64,000 nt of DNA from positions 2,112,501 to 2,176,500 of the forward strand of contig JAGTPG010000002.1 of NCBI GenBank assembly GCA_018195615.1, given 5' to 3'. How positions within the stretch are numbered: the stretch's first letter is position 1; every line of letters begins with the position of its first letter. Of this stretch, positions 26,100 to 35,221 are shown piece by piece. Under the pieces are notes generated by a model. It did no database searches. It saw only the letters and a list, made by a program, of their open reading frames with translations, and had not been told where the DNA came from. Position numbers and translations under genes: made by a program. The stretch comes from Streptomyces tuirus. GTDB taxonomy: Bacteria > Actinomycetota > Actinomycetes > Streptomycetales > Streptomycetaceae.

Positions 26100-27490
26100 G
26101 CGCGCGTACCAGCAAGCCGCACGAGGTCGTCGAACGCGCCCTCGAACTGTCCCGGGCGGACGGTTGCGTGGTCATCGCCGACGAGCGGTCCACCGCCAAC
26201 CTGCGCTGGGCGGGCAACGCGCTGACCACGAACGGTGTCACGCGCGGGCGCACGCTCACCGTCGTCGCCACGGTCGACGGCAAGGAGGGCACGGCCTCGG
26301 GGGTCGTGTCACGTTCCGCCGTGACCGCCGACGAGCTGGAGCCCCTGGTGCGGGCGGCCGAGGCCGCCGCGCGCGGCGCCGGGCCCGCCGAGGACGCGCA
26401 GCCGCTGGTCACGGGCGTGGCACCGTCGCCGGAGTTCATGGAGGCGCCCGCCGAGACCTCCTCCGCCGTGTTCGCCGACTTCGCTCCGGCGCTCGGGGAG
26501 GCCTTCGCACGCGCGCGTGCGGGCGGCCGGGAGCTGTACGGATTCGCCAACCACGAACTGGTGTCGACGTACGTCGGCACGTCGACGGGGCTGCGGCTGC
26601 GGCACGACCAGCCGAACGGCACGCTGGAGATGAACGCCAAGTCGCCGGACCGCACCCGGTCCGCCTGGGCCGGGCGCTCCACGCGGGACTTCAAGGACGT
26701 CGACCCGGCCGCCATGGACGCGGAGCTGGCCGTGCGGCTCGGGTGGGCCGAGCGGCGCGTGGAGCTGCCCGCGGGCCGGTACGAGACGCTGCTTCCGCCG
26801 ACCGCCGTGGCGGACCTGCTGATCTACCAGATGTGGTCGGCGTCGGGCCGGGACGCGGTCGAGGGCCGCACGGTGTTCTCCAAGCCGGGCGGCGGCACGC
26901 GGGTCGGCGAGAAGCTCACCGACCTGCCGCTGACCTTGCGCAGCGACCCGAACGAGCCCGGCCTGGAGTCGGCGCCCTTCCTGATCGCGCACTCCTCCGG
27001 GGGCGACCAGTCGGTGTTCGACAACGGGCTGCCGCTCGCGGCCACCGACTGGATGCGCGAGGGCGAGCTGCGGCACCTGACGACCAGCCGGCACAGCGCC
27101 GGCCTGACCGGACTGACCGTGGCTCCGGGCATCGACAACCTGATCCTGGACGGCGGCGAGGACCGCTCCCTGGAGGAGATGGTCGCGAGCACCCAGCGCG
27201 GGCTGCTGCTGACCTGCCTGTGGTACATCCGCGAGGTCGACCCGGCGACGCTGCTGCTGACGGGCCTGACCCGGGACGGTGTCTATCTCGTCGAGAACGG
27301 AGAGGTGACGGGCGAGGTGAACAACTTCCGGTTCAACGAGTCGCCGGTCGGTCTGCTGGGCCGGGCCACCGAGGCGGGACGGACCGAGAAGACGCTGCCC
27401 AGGGAGTGGAGCGACTGGTTCACCAGGGCCGCCATGCCCGCGCTGCGCGTCCCGGATTTCAATATGAGCTCTGTCAGTCAGGGCGTATAA
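26096..27490 (+). CDS. TldE/PmbA-type partner of the TldD protease
   Basis: This 464-residue protein has the PmbA/TldE architecture without the HExxxH motif of TldD. It is the non-metal subunit that shapes the closed proteolytic chamber. Conserved pieces include ADERSTANLRWAGNALTTNG near residue 27, HSSGGDQSVFDNG in the middle and the C-terminal YLVENGEVTGEVNNFRFNESP. The ATGA overlap with tldD shows coupling. A 56-base spacer separates it from tyrS. Confidence 0.92.
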   Translation: MSARTSKPHEVVERALELSRADGCVVIADERSTANLRWAGNALTTNGVTRGRTLTVVATVDGKEGTASGVVSRSAVTADELEPLVRAAEAAARGAGPAEDAQPLVTGVAPSPEFMEAPAETSSAVFADFAPALGEAFARARAGGRELYGFANHELVSTYVGTSTGLRLRHDQPNGTLEMNAKSPDRTRSAWAGRSTRDFKDVDPAAMDAELAVRLGWAERRVELPAGRYETLLPPTAVADLLIYQMWSASGRDAVEGRTVFSKPGGGTRVGEKLTDLPLTLRSDPNEPGLESAPFLIAHSSGGDQSVFDNGLPLAATDWMREGELRHLTTSRHSAGLTGLTVAPGIDNLILDGGEDRSLEEMVASTQRGLLLTCLWYIREVDPATLLLTGLTRDGVYLVENGEVTGEVNNFRFNESPVGLLGRATEAGRTEKTLPREWSDWFTRAAMPALRVPDFNMSSVSQGV

Positions 27491-27546
27491 CCTCGTAGGC
27501 GGCTGTCACCCGACTGCCCGAAGATCATCAAGGAGACACGAGAACC

Positions 27547-28815
27547 GTGACGGACATCGTCGACGAGCTGAAGTGGCGCGGGCTGTTCGCCCTGTCCACT
27601 GACGAGGACGCTTTGCGCAAGGCGCTCGCGGACGGTCCCGTCACGTTCTATTGCGGCTTCGACCCGACGGCGCCGTCGCTGCACGTGGGACATCTGGTGC
27701 AGGTGCTCACGGTACGCCGGCTCCAGCAGGCCGGTCACCGGCCGCTGGCGCTGGTCGGCGGTGCCACGGGCCTGATCGGCGACCCGCGTCCGACCGCCGA
27801 GCGCACGCTGAACGACCCGGAGACGGTCGCCGGCTGGGTCGGCAAGCTGCGCTCCCAGATCGAGCCGTTCCTGACCTTCGAGGGCGAGAACGCGGCCGTC
27901 ATGGTCAACAACCTCGACTGGACGGAGGGTCTCTCCGCGATCGAGTTCCTGCGGGACATCGGCAAGCACTTCCGCGTCAACAAGATGCTGACGAAGGACT
28001 CCGTGGCCCGGCGCCTGGAGTCCTCCGAGGGCATCAGCTACACGGAGTTCAGCTACCAGATCCTCCAGGGCATGGACTTCCTCCAGCTGTACCGGAGGTA
28101 CGGCTGCACGCTCCAGCAGGGCGGCAGCGACCAGTGGGGCAACCTCACGGCGGGCCTGGACCTGATCCACCGGCTGGAGCCGGACGCCACGGTGCACGCC
28201 ATGGCGACGCCGCTGATGACCAAGGCGGACGGCACCAAGTTCGGCAAGACCGAGGGCGGCGCCGTCTGGCTCGACCCGGAGATGACGACGCCGTACGCGT
28301 TCTACCAGTTCTGGCTGAACGTGGACGACCGGGACATCTCGAAGTACATGCGCATCCTGTCCTTCCGGTCCCGCGAGGAGCTGGAGGAGCTGGAGCGGCA
28401 GACGGAGGAGCGTCCGCAGGCCCGGGCCGCGCAGCGCGCGCTGGCCGAGGAGCTGACGACGCTGGTGCACGGCGCCGACCAGACGGCCGCCGTGATCGCC
28501 GCGTCCAAGGCGCTGTTCGGGCAGGGCGAGCTGGCGGAGCTCGACGACAGGACACTGGCCGCGGCCCTGTCGGAGGTGCCGCACATCCAGGTCGCCGAGC
28601 TCGGACCGGTCGTGGACCTGTTCGCCGAGGTCGGCCTGGTCGCCAGCAAGTCGGCCGCGCGCCGCACGGTCAAGGAGGGCGGCGCCTACGTGAACAACGT
28701 CAAGGTCGCCGGTGAGGACGCGGTCCCCGCCAAGGAGGACCTGCTGCACGGCCGCTGGCTGGTGCTGCGCCGGGGCAAGAAGAACCTGGCGGCGGTGGAG
28801 GTCACCGGCTCCTAG
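27547..28815 (+). CDS. tyrS: Tyrosyl-tRNA synthetase
   Basis: This 422-residue class I enzyme charges tRNA-Tyr. The HIGH-type motif is HVGH at 46-49, the KMSKS loop appears as KFGKT within TKADGTKFGKTEGG, and the C-terminal S4 RNA-binding domain (about 355-420, SKSAARRTVKEGGAYVNN) is intact. The GTG at 27547 (MTDIVDELKWRG) follows an AAGGAGA site. The leader is too short for a T-box. A terminator follows directly. Confidence 0.97.
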   Translation: MTDIVDELKWRGLFALSTDEDALRKALADGPVTFYCGFDPTAPSLHVGHLVQVLTVRRLQQAGHRPLALVGGATGLIGDPRPTAERTLNDPETVAGWVGKLRSQIEPFLTFEGENAAVMVNNLDWTEGLSAIEFLRDIGKHFRVNKMLTKDSVARRLESSEGISYTEFSYQILQGMDFLQLYRRYGCTLQQGGSDQWGNLTAGLDLIHRLEPDATVHAMATPLMTKADGTKFGKTEGGAVWLDPEMTTPYAFYQFWLNVDDRDISKYMRILSFRSREELEELERQTEERPQARAAQRALAEELTTLVHGADQTAAVIAASKALFGQGELAELDDRTLAAALSEVPHIQVAELGPVVDLFAEVGLVASKSAARRTVKEGGAYVNNVKVAGEDAVPAKEDLLHGRWLVLRRGKKNLAAVEVTGS

Positions 28816-28824
28816 AGCGCACGG

Positions 28825-28863
28825 GAAGGGGGGCGGCATCCTGTGGCGGAGGCCGCCCCCTTC
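28825..28863. terminator. Terminator after tyrS
   Basis: GAAGGGGGGCGGC (28825-28837) pairs with GCCGCCCCCTTC (28852-28863) with one bulged G, between convergent tyrS and the GlsB-type gene. Confidence 0.85.
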
Positions 28864-28876
28864 GCCGTGCGCCCCG

Positions 28877-29152
28877 TCATACCCGGCGTCTGTCGCCCCG
28901 GGCCGCCGTCCAGGCCCGGTCGCCGAGGCCGACGAGGATGATCGCCATCACCAGCTGGAAAACGTGCCGCCACCAGTCGATACCCGCTGTGGCGTCGACA
29001 CCGGCCGCCCGGGCGATGGCGTTGCCGGCGATGCCGCCGATCATGCCCAGAATGACGGTCAGCCACAGGGGAACATGCTGCTTGCCCGGAATGACCGCCT
29101 TGGCGATCAGGCCGAGTACCAGTCCCACGATGATCGCCCACAACCACCCCAT
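28877..29152 (-). CDS. GlsB/YeaQ/YmgE-family membrane protein
   Basis: This 91-residue protein has three hydrophobic segments (about residues 2-20, 29-48 and 63-80) with the family's glycine-rich helices: GWLWAIIVGLVLGLIAKAV, then PLWLTVILGMIGGIAGNAIA. These transglycosylase-associated proteins are small stress-linked membrane proteins of unclear mechanism. The ATG at 29152 has GGAGGCAGC just upstream. It stands alone. Confidence 0.9.
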   Translation of the reverse strand: MGWLWAIIVGLVLGLIAKAVIPGKQHVPLWLTVILGMIGGIAGNAIARAAGVDATAGIDWWRHVFQLVMAIILVGLGDRAWTAARGDRRRV

Positions 29153-29394
29153 CGCTGCCTCCTCGCACGGCTCGACGTGAGCACTACGCCCAGTGTCGGC
29201 CCAGGTGCCCTACGCCGCATGCCGGGGATGGCGGTACGTGACACGGCTCAGGCCCATCGCCCCGGCCGGACCGGCCCCGGTCTCGTAGCCGACGCAGGCG
29301 CGGCGTAACGTGGAAGCTGCCCTGGTCAGGTTCCCCCGACCGGCCGGGGACTGCTACGGGGCGGGGACGGTCCGATACGGGCGGATGGTGGAAT

Positions 29395-29894
29395 GTGATG
29401 CGGAAGCAGCATGGCGACGGGCACGGCCAGGTTTTCCGGATCACCGGCGCCCGGGCGGGCCTTCAGGAGGACGTACGCGGGCGGCAGCGCCGGTACGTGA
29501 TCTCGATGACTGTCCGCACGATCTCCGTGATCCTCGCGGCCACCCTGTGGAATGTCGAACGGCACGTCGCCATCGTGGCGTTGGTGCTCGGGCTGGTGCT
29601 GCCGTACATCGCGGTGGTGATCGCGAACGCGGGGCGCGAGAACGCGCCGTCTCTGCCGTCGACGTTCGTGGTGCCGCCGGCGCGGCCGATGATCGCGCCG
29701 CCGGGCCGGATGAGGCCCGGGCGGAATCCGTCCCGGAAGATGCCGCGTCGGGGCCGGTGCGGGGGCGCGGAGCGAGTCGCAGGAGCGGTAGGGCTTCCGG
29801 GGGTGATCACAAACGGAAGCCATCTTCCCGCCAAGCTCAAGAAAAGCTCAGATCAATCATGTTGTTCAGGTGCCGGGGCCGGGGTTACCCGTGA
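29395..29894 (+). CDS. DUF3099 membrane protein (probable frameshift in its tail)
   Basis: The first 105 residues match the actinobacterial DUF3099 family: QVFRITGARAGLQEDVRGRQ, then two membrane helices (about residues 37-52 and 57-78, VALVLGLVLPYIAVVIANAG) and SLPSTFVVPPARPMIAPPG. Beyond about 29700 the frame as given runs through an intrinsic terminator to 30009. Shifting by one missing base gives an acidic tail (DEARAESVPEDAASGP) and a stop at 29894, before that terminator. I infer a one-base deletion near 29695-29710, less certain than in other genes because the tail is not conserved. The function of DUF3099 is unknown. Confidence 0.65.
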
Positions 29895-29938
29895 CATACT
29901 TCGTACGCGCTCCGCATCCCCCGTCGGAGCGACGGACC

Positions 29939-29980
29939 GACGCCGGGCAGCTCCCCCGTGGCTGCTCGGCGTCGCCTTTT
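29939..29980 (+). terminator. Intrinsic terminator upstream of the small Cys-rich gene
   Basis: GACGCCGGGCAGC (29939-29951) pairs with GCTGCTCGGCGTC (29961-29973; one G-T pair) and is followed by GCCTTTT. A smaller CTCCG/CGGAG stem precedes it. It ends the DUF3099 transcript and lies 26 bases before the next start. Confidence 0.8.
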
Positions 29981-30005
29981 CTGTGTGCAGTGGTGAGACG
30001 AAGCT

Positions 30006-30224
30006 GTGAGTGACGAGACGCCGATCTGTTCCGCGAAGGGCTGCCGTGTGGCTGCGGTGTGGGTGCTCGCGTGGAACAACCCGAAGATCCATACGCCGGA
30101 GCGGCGCAAGACGTGGCTGGCCTGTGAGGAGCATCGCGAGCACTTGTCGCAGTTCCTCGGGGTGCGGGGGTTCTTGAAGGACGTCGTCCTGCTGAAGGAG
30201 TGGGAGTCCTCGGAAACCCCTTAG
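30006..30224 (+). CDS. Small conserved protein with Cys/His metal-site pattern
   Basis: This 72-residue protein, unknown in function, is widespread in streptomycetes. Cys8, Cys13, Cys40 and His43/His46 (ICSAKGCR, ACEEHREH) could form a small zinc site; the rest is helical and charged, with no membrane segment. The GTG at 30006 gives a compact protein starting MSDETPICSAKGC. A strong terminator sits just upstream, so it should have its own promoter within about 25 bases or rely on readthrough. Its end overlaps the convergent moaA by four bases. Confidence 0.78.
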   Translation: MSDETPICSAKGCRVAAVWVLAWNNPKIHTPERRKTWLACEEHREHLSQFLGVRGFLKDVVLLKEWESSETP

Positions 30225-31210
30225 CCACCGATCGCTGACATGGGGCGGTCGGGCTGCACGAAGGCCGGGTCGTCCAGGCCCGCTCCCGCCTTCTTGCCCC
30301 ACATCGCCAGGCGCCAGATGCGGGCGATCTCCTCGTCCGGGGCGTCGGAGCGGAGGGCGGCGCGGAGGTCCGTTTCCTCCTGGGCGAAGAGGCAGGTGCG
30401 GATCTGGCCGTCGGCCGTGAGGCGGGTGCGGTCGCAGGCCGCGCAGAAGGGACGAGTGACGGAGGCGATCACGCCGACCACATGCGGGCCGCCGTCGACC
30501 AGCCAGCGCTCCGCCGGGGCCGAGCCGCGCTTCTCCTCGCCCTCGGGGGTCAGCTCGAAACGCGTGCGCAGGGACGTCAGAATGTCGCCTGCCGTGATCA
30601 TGCCGTCGCGCTTCCAGCCGTGCTGGGCGTCCAGGGGCATCTGCTCGATGAAGCGCAGCTCGTAGTCGTGCTCCACGGCCCAGGCGAGGAGGTCGGGCGC
30701 CTCGTCCTCGTTGAGCCCCGGCATCAGGACCGAGTTGACCTTGACCGGGGTGAGGCCCGCGTCGCGCGCGGCGTGCAGGCCCTCGATGACGTCCTTGTGG
30801 CGGTCGCGGCGGGTGAGGGTCTTGAAGACGTCCGGGCGGAGGGTGTCGAGGGAGACGTTGACCCGGTCCAGGCCCGCCGCCTGCAGGGCCGCCGCCGTGC
30901 GCTTGAGGCCGATGCCGTTGGTCGTGAGGGACATCTGGGGGCGCGGCTCGAGGGCCGCGACCCGCTCGACGATGCCGACCAGGCCGGGGCGCAACAGGGG
31001 CTCTCCGCCGGTGAAGCGCACTTCCTCGATCCCGAGGGACGTGACCGCGATGTCGATCAGGCGGACGATCTCGTCGTCCGTGAGCAGGTCCGGCTTGGCG
31101 AGCCACTGCAGGCCCTCCTCGGGCATGCAGTACGTACAGCGCAGGTTGCAGCGGTCGGTCAGCGAGACCCTCAGGTCGGTTGCCACTCGGCCGTAGGTGT
31201 CGATGAGCAC
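30221..31210 (-). CDS. moaA: GTP 3',8-cyclase MoaA (molybdenum cofactor synthesis)
   Basis: This 329-residue radical-SAM enzyme makes 3',8-cyclo-7,8-dihydro-GTP, the first step of molybdenum cofactor synthesis. The N-terminal cluster motif CNLRCTYC has Cys21, Cys25 and Cys28; the second cluster lies in CAACDRTRLTADGQIRTC; the C-terminus ends in the required Gly-Gly. The GTG at 31210 is preceded by GGGAGGGGG; a longer frame to 31297 adds a poorly conserved leader. No other moa gene is adjacent. Confidence 0.95.
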   Translation of the reverse strand: MLIDTYGRVATDLRVSLTDRCNLRCTYCMPEEGLQWLAKPDLLTDDEIVRLIDIAVTSLGIEEVRFTGGEPLLRPGLVGIVERVAALEPRPQMSLTTNGIGLKRTAAALQAAGLDRVNVSLDTLRPDVFKTLTRRDRHKDVIEGLHAARDAGLTPVKVNSVLMPGLNEDEAPDLLAWAVEHDYELRFIEQMPLDAQHGWKRDGMITAGDILTSLRTRFELTPEGEEKRGSAPAERWLVDGGPHVVGVIASVTRPFCAACDRTRLTADGQIRTCLFAQEETDLRAALRSDAPDEEIARIWRLAMWGKKAGAGLDDPAFVQPDRPMSAIGG

Positions 31211-31321
31211 GTGGGCCCCCTCCCTCGACGCGGATCGTGTCCGGAGCACTGGTTCTCCGACACCTGTGAGCCTACGTGACCCCACTGACAACTCCACAGG
31301 CCCGATCCCACGACGTGGGAA

Positions 31322-31365
31322 GCGGCCGGGCCGTAGGGACCTGGAGGTTCCTACGGCCCGGCCGC
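31322..31365 (-). terminator. Strong hairpin after the SSS symporter gene
   Basis: GCGGCCGGGCCGTAGG (from 31322) pairs with CCTACGGCCCGGCCGC (to 31365) in a near-perfect stem of about 19 bp. It lies 17 bases beyond the symporter stop on the minus strand. Confidence 0.85.
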
Positions 31366-31381
31366 GGGGAAAGGGTCGTGC

Positions 31382-33006
31382 TCAGTGGGCGCCGGTGCCG
31401 GTCAGGGACCTGACCTCCAGCTCGGCGTACTTCTTGACGTCCGGCTCCTCCTTGGACAGGACCGTGCCGAGCCAGCCCATGAGGAAGCCGAAGGGATGGA
31501 GATGATGCCCGGGTTCTTCAGCGGGAACCAGGCGAAGTCGACCTCGGGGAACATCGCCTTCGGGTCGCCGGAGACGACGGGCGAGAACAGCACCAGGCCG
31601 ACGGCGACGATCAGACCGCCGTAGATCGACCACAGGGCGCCCTGGGTCGTGAACCGCTTCCAGAACAGGCTGTAGAGGATCGTCGGCAGGTTGGCGGAGG
31701 CCGCGACCGCGAAGGCGAGGGCGACCAGGCCGGCCACGTTCAGGTCGCGGGCCAGGGCTCCCAGGCCGATCGAGATCACGCCGATGAAGACGGTCGCCCA
31801 GCGGGCCGCGCGGACCTCCTCGGCGCCGGAGGCCTGCCCCTTGCGGATGACGTTGGCGTAGATATCGTGCGCGAAGGACGACGACGAGGCGAGGGTGAGT
31901 CCGGCGACCACGGCGAGGATCGTCGCGAAGGCCACCGCCGAGATGGTGGCGAGCAGGATCGCGCCCCAGGCCGAGTCGACGCCGCCCAGGTGCAGGGCGA
32001 GCAGCGGGGCCGCCGTGTTGCCGGACGGGTTGGAGGCGATGATCTCGTCCTGGGAGATCAGCGCGGCGGCGCCGAAGCCCAGGGCGATGGTCATCAGGTA
32101 GAAGGCGCCGATGATGCCGATGGCCCAGTTCACGGACTTACGGGCGGCCTTGGCGTTGGGCACCGTGTAGAAGCGGATCAGGATGTGCGGCAGGCCGGCG
32201 GTGCCGAGCACCAGGGCGACGCCGAGGGAGATGAAGTCCAGCTTGGAGGTGCCGGTCGCGCCGTACTGGAGGCCCGGCTCCAGGAAGGCGGCGCCCTTGC
32301 CGCTGTTCTCGGCGGCCGTGCCGAGCAGGTCGGAGATGTTGAAGTTGAACTTCAGCAGCACCAGGAAGGTGATCAGGATGGTGCCGCCGATGAGCAGCAC
32401 GGCCTTGACCATCTGGACCCAGGTGGTGCCCTTCATGCCGCCGATGGAGACGTACACGATCATCAGGATGCCGACCAGGGCGACGATGAGGATCTTGCCG
32501 GCGTCGGAGGTGATGCCGAGCAGCAGCGAGACGAGGACGCCCGCGCCGGCCATCTGGGCCAGCAGGTAGAAGATCGACACGACGATCGTGGACGTACCGG
32601 CGGCGGTGCGCACCGGGCGCTGACGCATGCGGTAGGCGAGGACGTCGCCCATGGTGTAGCGGCCGGAGTTGCGCAGCGGCTCGGCGACCAGGAGGAGGGC
32701 GACCAGCCAGGCGACCAGGAAGCCGATGGAGTACAGGAAGCCGTCGTAGCCGAAGATGGCGATCGCGCCCGCGATGCCGAGGAACGACGCGGCCGACATG
32801 TAGTCGCCGGAGACGGCGAGGCCGTTCTGGAAGGCGCTGAACTGGCGGCCGCCGGCGTAGAAGTCGGCGGCGTCCTTGGTCTGGCGGCCCGCCCAGATGG
32901 TGATGCCGAGGGTGGCGAGGACGAACAGCGCGAACAGGGTGATGATCAGCGGGCGGTGCTCGCTGGCCTCGTTCGCGGCGAGAAGGGTCTGCTGTGCGGG
33001 GCTCAT
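31382..33006 (-). CDS. SSS-family cation:acetate-type symporter (one frameshift)
   Basis: This protein of about 540 residues has thirteen membrane helices and belongs to the solute:sodium symporters, acetate permease (ActP) branch: WAGRQTKDAADFYAGGRQFSAFQNGLAVSGDYMSAASFLG is diagnostic. It takes up short monocarboxylates such as acetate. Near 31493-31496 one C is missing, so the last 38 residues (FGFLMGWLGTVLSKEEPDVKK...) are in another frame; restoring it gives the normal end at 31382. The ATG at 33006 overlaps the stop of the upstream DUF485 gene, the usual small partner of ActP. Confidence 0.88.
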
Positions 33007-33359
33007 GCGCCGCCCTCCATCCGGGACTTGATGGCCTCGGCCTTGGGGTCGAGCTTCGCGGCGGCGTGCCGCGAGTACCACCAGGCGATGAGGAACGTGG
33101 TGACGAACTGGGCGACGCCGAGGACGAAGGCGACGTTGATGTTGCCGAACAGCTTGGTGCCCATGAAGCCGCCCGCGTAGTTCGACAGCAGGACGTACAG
33201 CAGGTACCAGGCGATGAAGGCGACGGTCAGCGGGAAGGCGAAGGAGCGGTAGGAGCGGCGCAGTTCACCGAACTCCGCGCTCTCCTGCACCTCGCTGAAC
33301 TCCTCGGGTGAGGGGAGTTTGTGTTGCTCTTTCGAGGGGGGCGGTGCGTCGGCGGCCAC
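33003..33359 (-). CDS. DUF485 membrane protein, partner of the SSS symporter
   Basis: This 118-residue protein has two membrane helices (about residues 45-67 and 77-98, FPLTVAFIAWYLLYVLLSNYA and NVAFVLGVAQFVTTFLIAWWY) and matches the DUF485 (YjcH) family, always encoded just before acetate permease. The GTG at 33359 has AGGAG upstream. It overlaps the symporter start by four bases (ATGA). The pair should be made together and form one uptake unit. Confidence 0.92.
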   Translation of the reverse strand: MAADAPPPSKEQHKLPSPEEFSEVQESAEFGELRRSYRSFAFPLTVAFIAWYLLYVLLSNYAGGFMGTKLFGNINVAFVLGVAQFVTTFLIAWWYSRHAAAKLDPKAEAIKSRMEGGA

Positions 33360-33614
33360 GGAGTCTCCTCGTAGTGACGGAAGCGGTTCTGTACGGGGAC
33401 GGAGGCGAGTGTCCTCGCGCTCCCTGTTCAACGTCACGGCGGCGCGCGAGGAGCGGTTCAACCTCCGTGCGTTCTTTCCGAAGTCGTTTCGGCAAAACGT
33501 TGCTGGCCAGCGAGAGCGCGGGATAGCTTCACCCTGCACCACCCCGTCATGTACCTGCCCGAGCACCACCTGTGCCTCGGGCCGGTTTCGTTTTCCGGAG
33601 GATGTGGAGACCCC

Positions 33615-35156
33615 ATGTCTCAACTGCGTTCCAGACGCCGGCTCGCCCTCGCCGTACCGGTCGTCCTGTCGCTGACGGCCTCGCTGGGCTTCCTGCCGGC
33701 CGCCGCGTCGGCGGCCCCGCACGCCGGGTCGGCCGTGCGGCCGGCCGCGCAGTCGGCGGACGCGCCGAAGCTGGCGTACGTCGTCAACACCAAGGTGGAC
33801 CGCCACACGATCGCGTCGGTGAAGAAGGCGATCGGGAAGGCCGACGGCTCGGTCGTGGCCACGTACGAGCGCATCGGCGTGATCGTCGTCCACTCGTCGA
33901 ACGCCGACTTCGCCACGTCCATACGCAAGGTGCGCGGGGTCCAGTCGGCGGGCGCGACCCGGACGGCACCGCTGACCGCCGCGGGGACGAAGGAGGAAGG
34001 GGCGGCGCAGTACCTGACGGCCGCCCAGGCCCAGCGGGCCGAGGCCGCCTCGGCGAAGACGCCCGAGAGCGAGCCCCTCGAAGCGGACCAGTGGGATCTG
34101 CGCGCGATCGGCGCCGACAAGGCCGCGCAGATCAACCCGGGCAGCCGCAAGGTGACCGTCGCCGTGATCGACACCGGCGTGGACGACACCCACCCCGACA
34201 TCGCCCCGAACTTCTCGGCGTCGCAGTCCGCCAACTGCGCCGGCGGCAAGCCCGACACCAGCGAGGGCGCCTGGCGTCCGTACACCCCCGAGGACTACCA
34301 CGGCACGCATGTCGCCGGTTCGATAGCCGCCGCCCGCAACGGAGTCGGCGTTGCGGGCGTCGCACCCGGTGTGAAGGTGTCCAGCATCAATGTGACCGAC
34401 CGGGCGAACGGCCTCTTCTACCCGGAGAGCGTCGTGTGCGCGTTCGTGTTCGCCGCCGACCACGGCGTGGAGATCACGAACAACAGCTACTACGTCGACC
34501 CGTGGCTGTACAACTGCATGGAGGACCCGGACCAGCGGGCCGTCGTCGACGCGGTCAACAGGGCGCAGCTGTACGCGCAGAAGAAGGGCACCCTGAACGT
34601 CGCCGCGGCGGGCAACTCCAACCACGACCTGGACGCGGACGCGATCGTCGACGACTCCAGCCCGAACGACACCACGCCCGCCGAGCGCACCATCGACCCG
34701 CACGAGTGCCTCGACATCCCGACCCAGCTGCCGGGTGTCGTCACGGTCAGCGCGACGGGCGTCGACAACCTCAAGTCGTACTACTCGACCTACGGCAAGG
34801 GCGTCGTGGACGTCGCGGCGCCGGGCGGCGACGGGCGTTACCAGACGCCCGACACGCCCTCGAAGAACGGCCGCATCCTGTCCACGATGCCGAACGGCGG
34901 CTGGGGCTTCCTGCAGGGCACCTCGATGGCCTCGCCGCACGCCTCCGGGGTCGCCGCGCTGCTGAAGTCCAAGCACCCCTGGGCTTCTCCGGCCCAGCTC
35001 CAGGCGCTGCTGAAGGCGCAGGCCGACCGGACCGCCTGCCCCGCGTCCTACGACCAGGACGGCGACGGCACGCAGGACGCGGTGTGCGAGGGCGGCAAGC
35101 GCGTCAACGGCTTCTACGGGTACGGCATCGTCAACGCGCTGCGCGCGGTCAAGTGA
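33615..35156 (+). CDS. Secreted subtilisin-family serine protease (S8), first of a tandem pair
   Basis: This 513-residue precursor has a signal peptide (residues 1-34, cut near ASAAPH), an inhibitor-type propeptide (about 50-125, YVVNTKVDRHTIASVKKAIG) and an S8 catalytic domain. The triad is Asp186 (AVIDTGVDDTHPD), His229 (YHGTHVAG) and the Ser of GTSMASPHASG near residue 440. The C-terminus is NGFYGYGIVNALRAVK. It should be exported and self-matured. The ATG at 33615 follows GGAGGATGTGGAGA. A close paralogue begins 65 bases downstream. Confidence 0.94.
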   Translation: MSQLRSRRRLALAVPVVLSLTASLGFLPAAASAAPHAGSAVRPAAQSADAPKLAYVVNTKVDRHTIASVKKAIGKADGSVVATYERIGVIVVHSSNADFATSIRKVRGVQSAGATRTAPLTAAGTKEEGAAQYLTAAQAQRAEAASAKTPESEPLEADQWDLRAIGADKAAQINPGSRKVTVAVIDTGVDDTHPDIAPNFSASQSANCAGGKPDTSEGAWRPYTPEDYHGTHVAGSIAAARNGVGVAGVAPGVKVSSINVTDRANGLFYPESVVCAFVFAADHGVEITNNSYYVDPWLYNCMEDPDQRAVVDAVNRAQLYAQKKGTLNVAAAGNSNHDLDADAIVDDSSPNDTTPAERTIDPHECLDIPTQLPGVVTVSATGVDNLKSYYSTYGKGVVDVAAPGGDGRYQTPDTPSKNGRILSTMPNGGWGFLQGTSMASPHASGVAALLKSKHPWASPAQLQALLKAQADRTACPASYDQDGDGTQDAVCEGGKRVNGFYGYGIVNALRAVK

Positions 35157-35221
35157 CCCGGCCGGCGCCTGTCGAGACCTTCCGCACCGTCAGCTCGTAC
35201 CGTGAACGAACTGGAGACAGA

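Noticed and set aside
27491..27546. T-box leader for tyrS
   Set aside because: The spacer to the preceding gene is only 56 bases and has no T-box sequence.
29881..29980. Possible tRNA in the region with several hairpins
   Set aside because: The stems do not form a cloverleaf and there is no TTC-type T-loop; it is a terminator.
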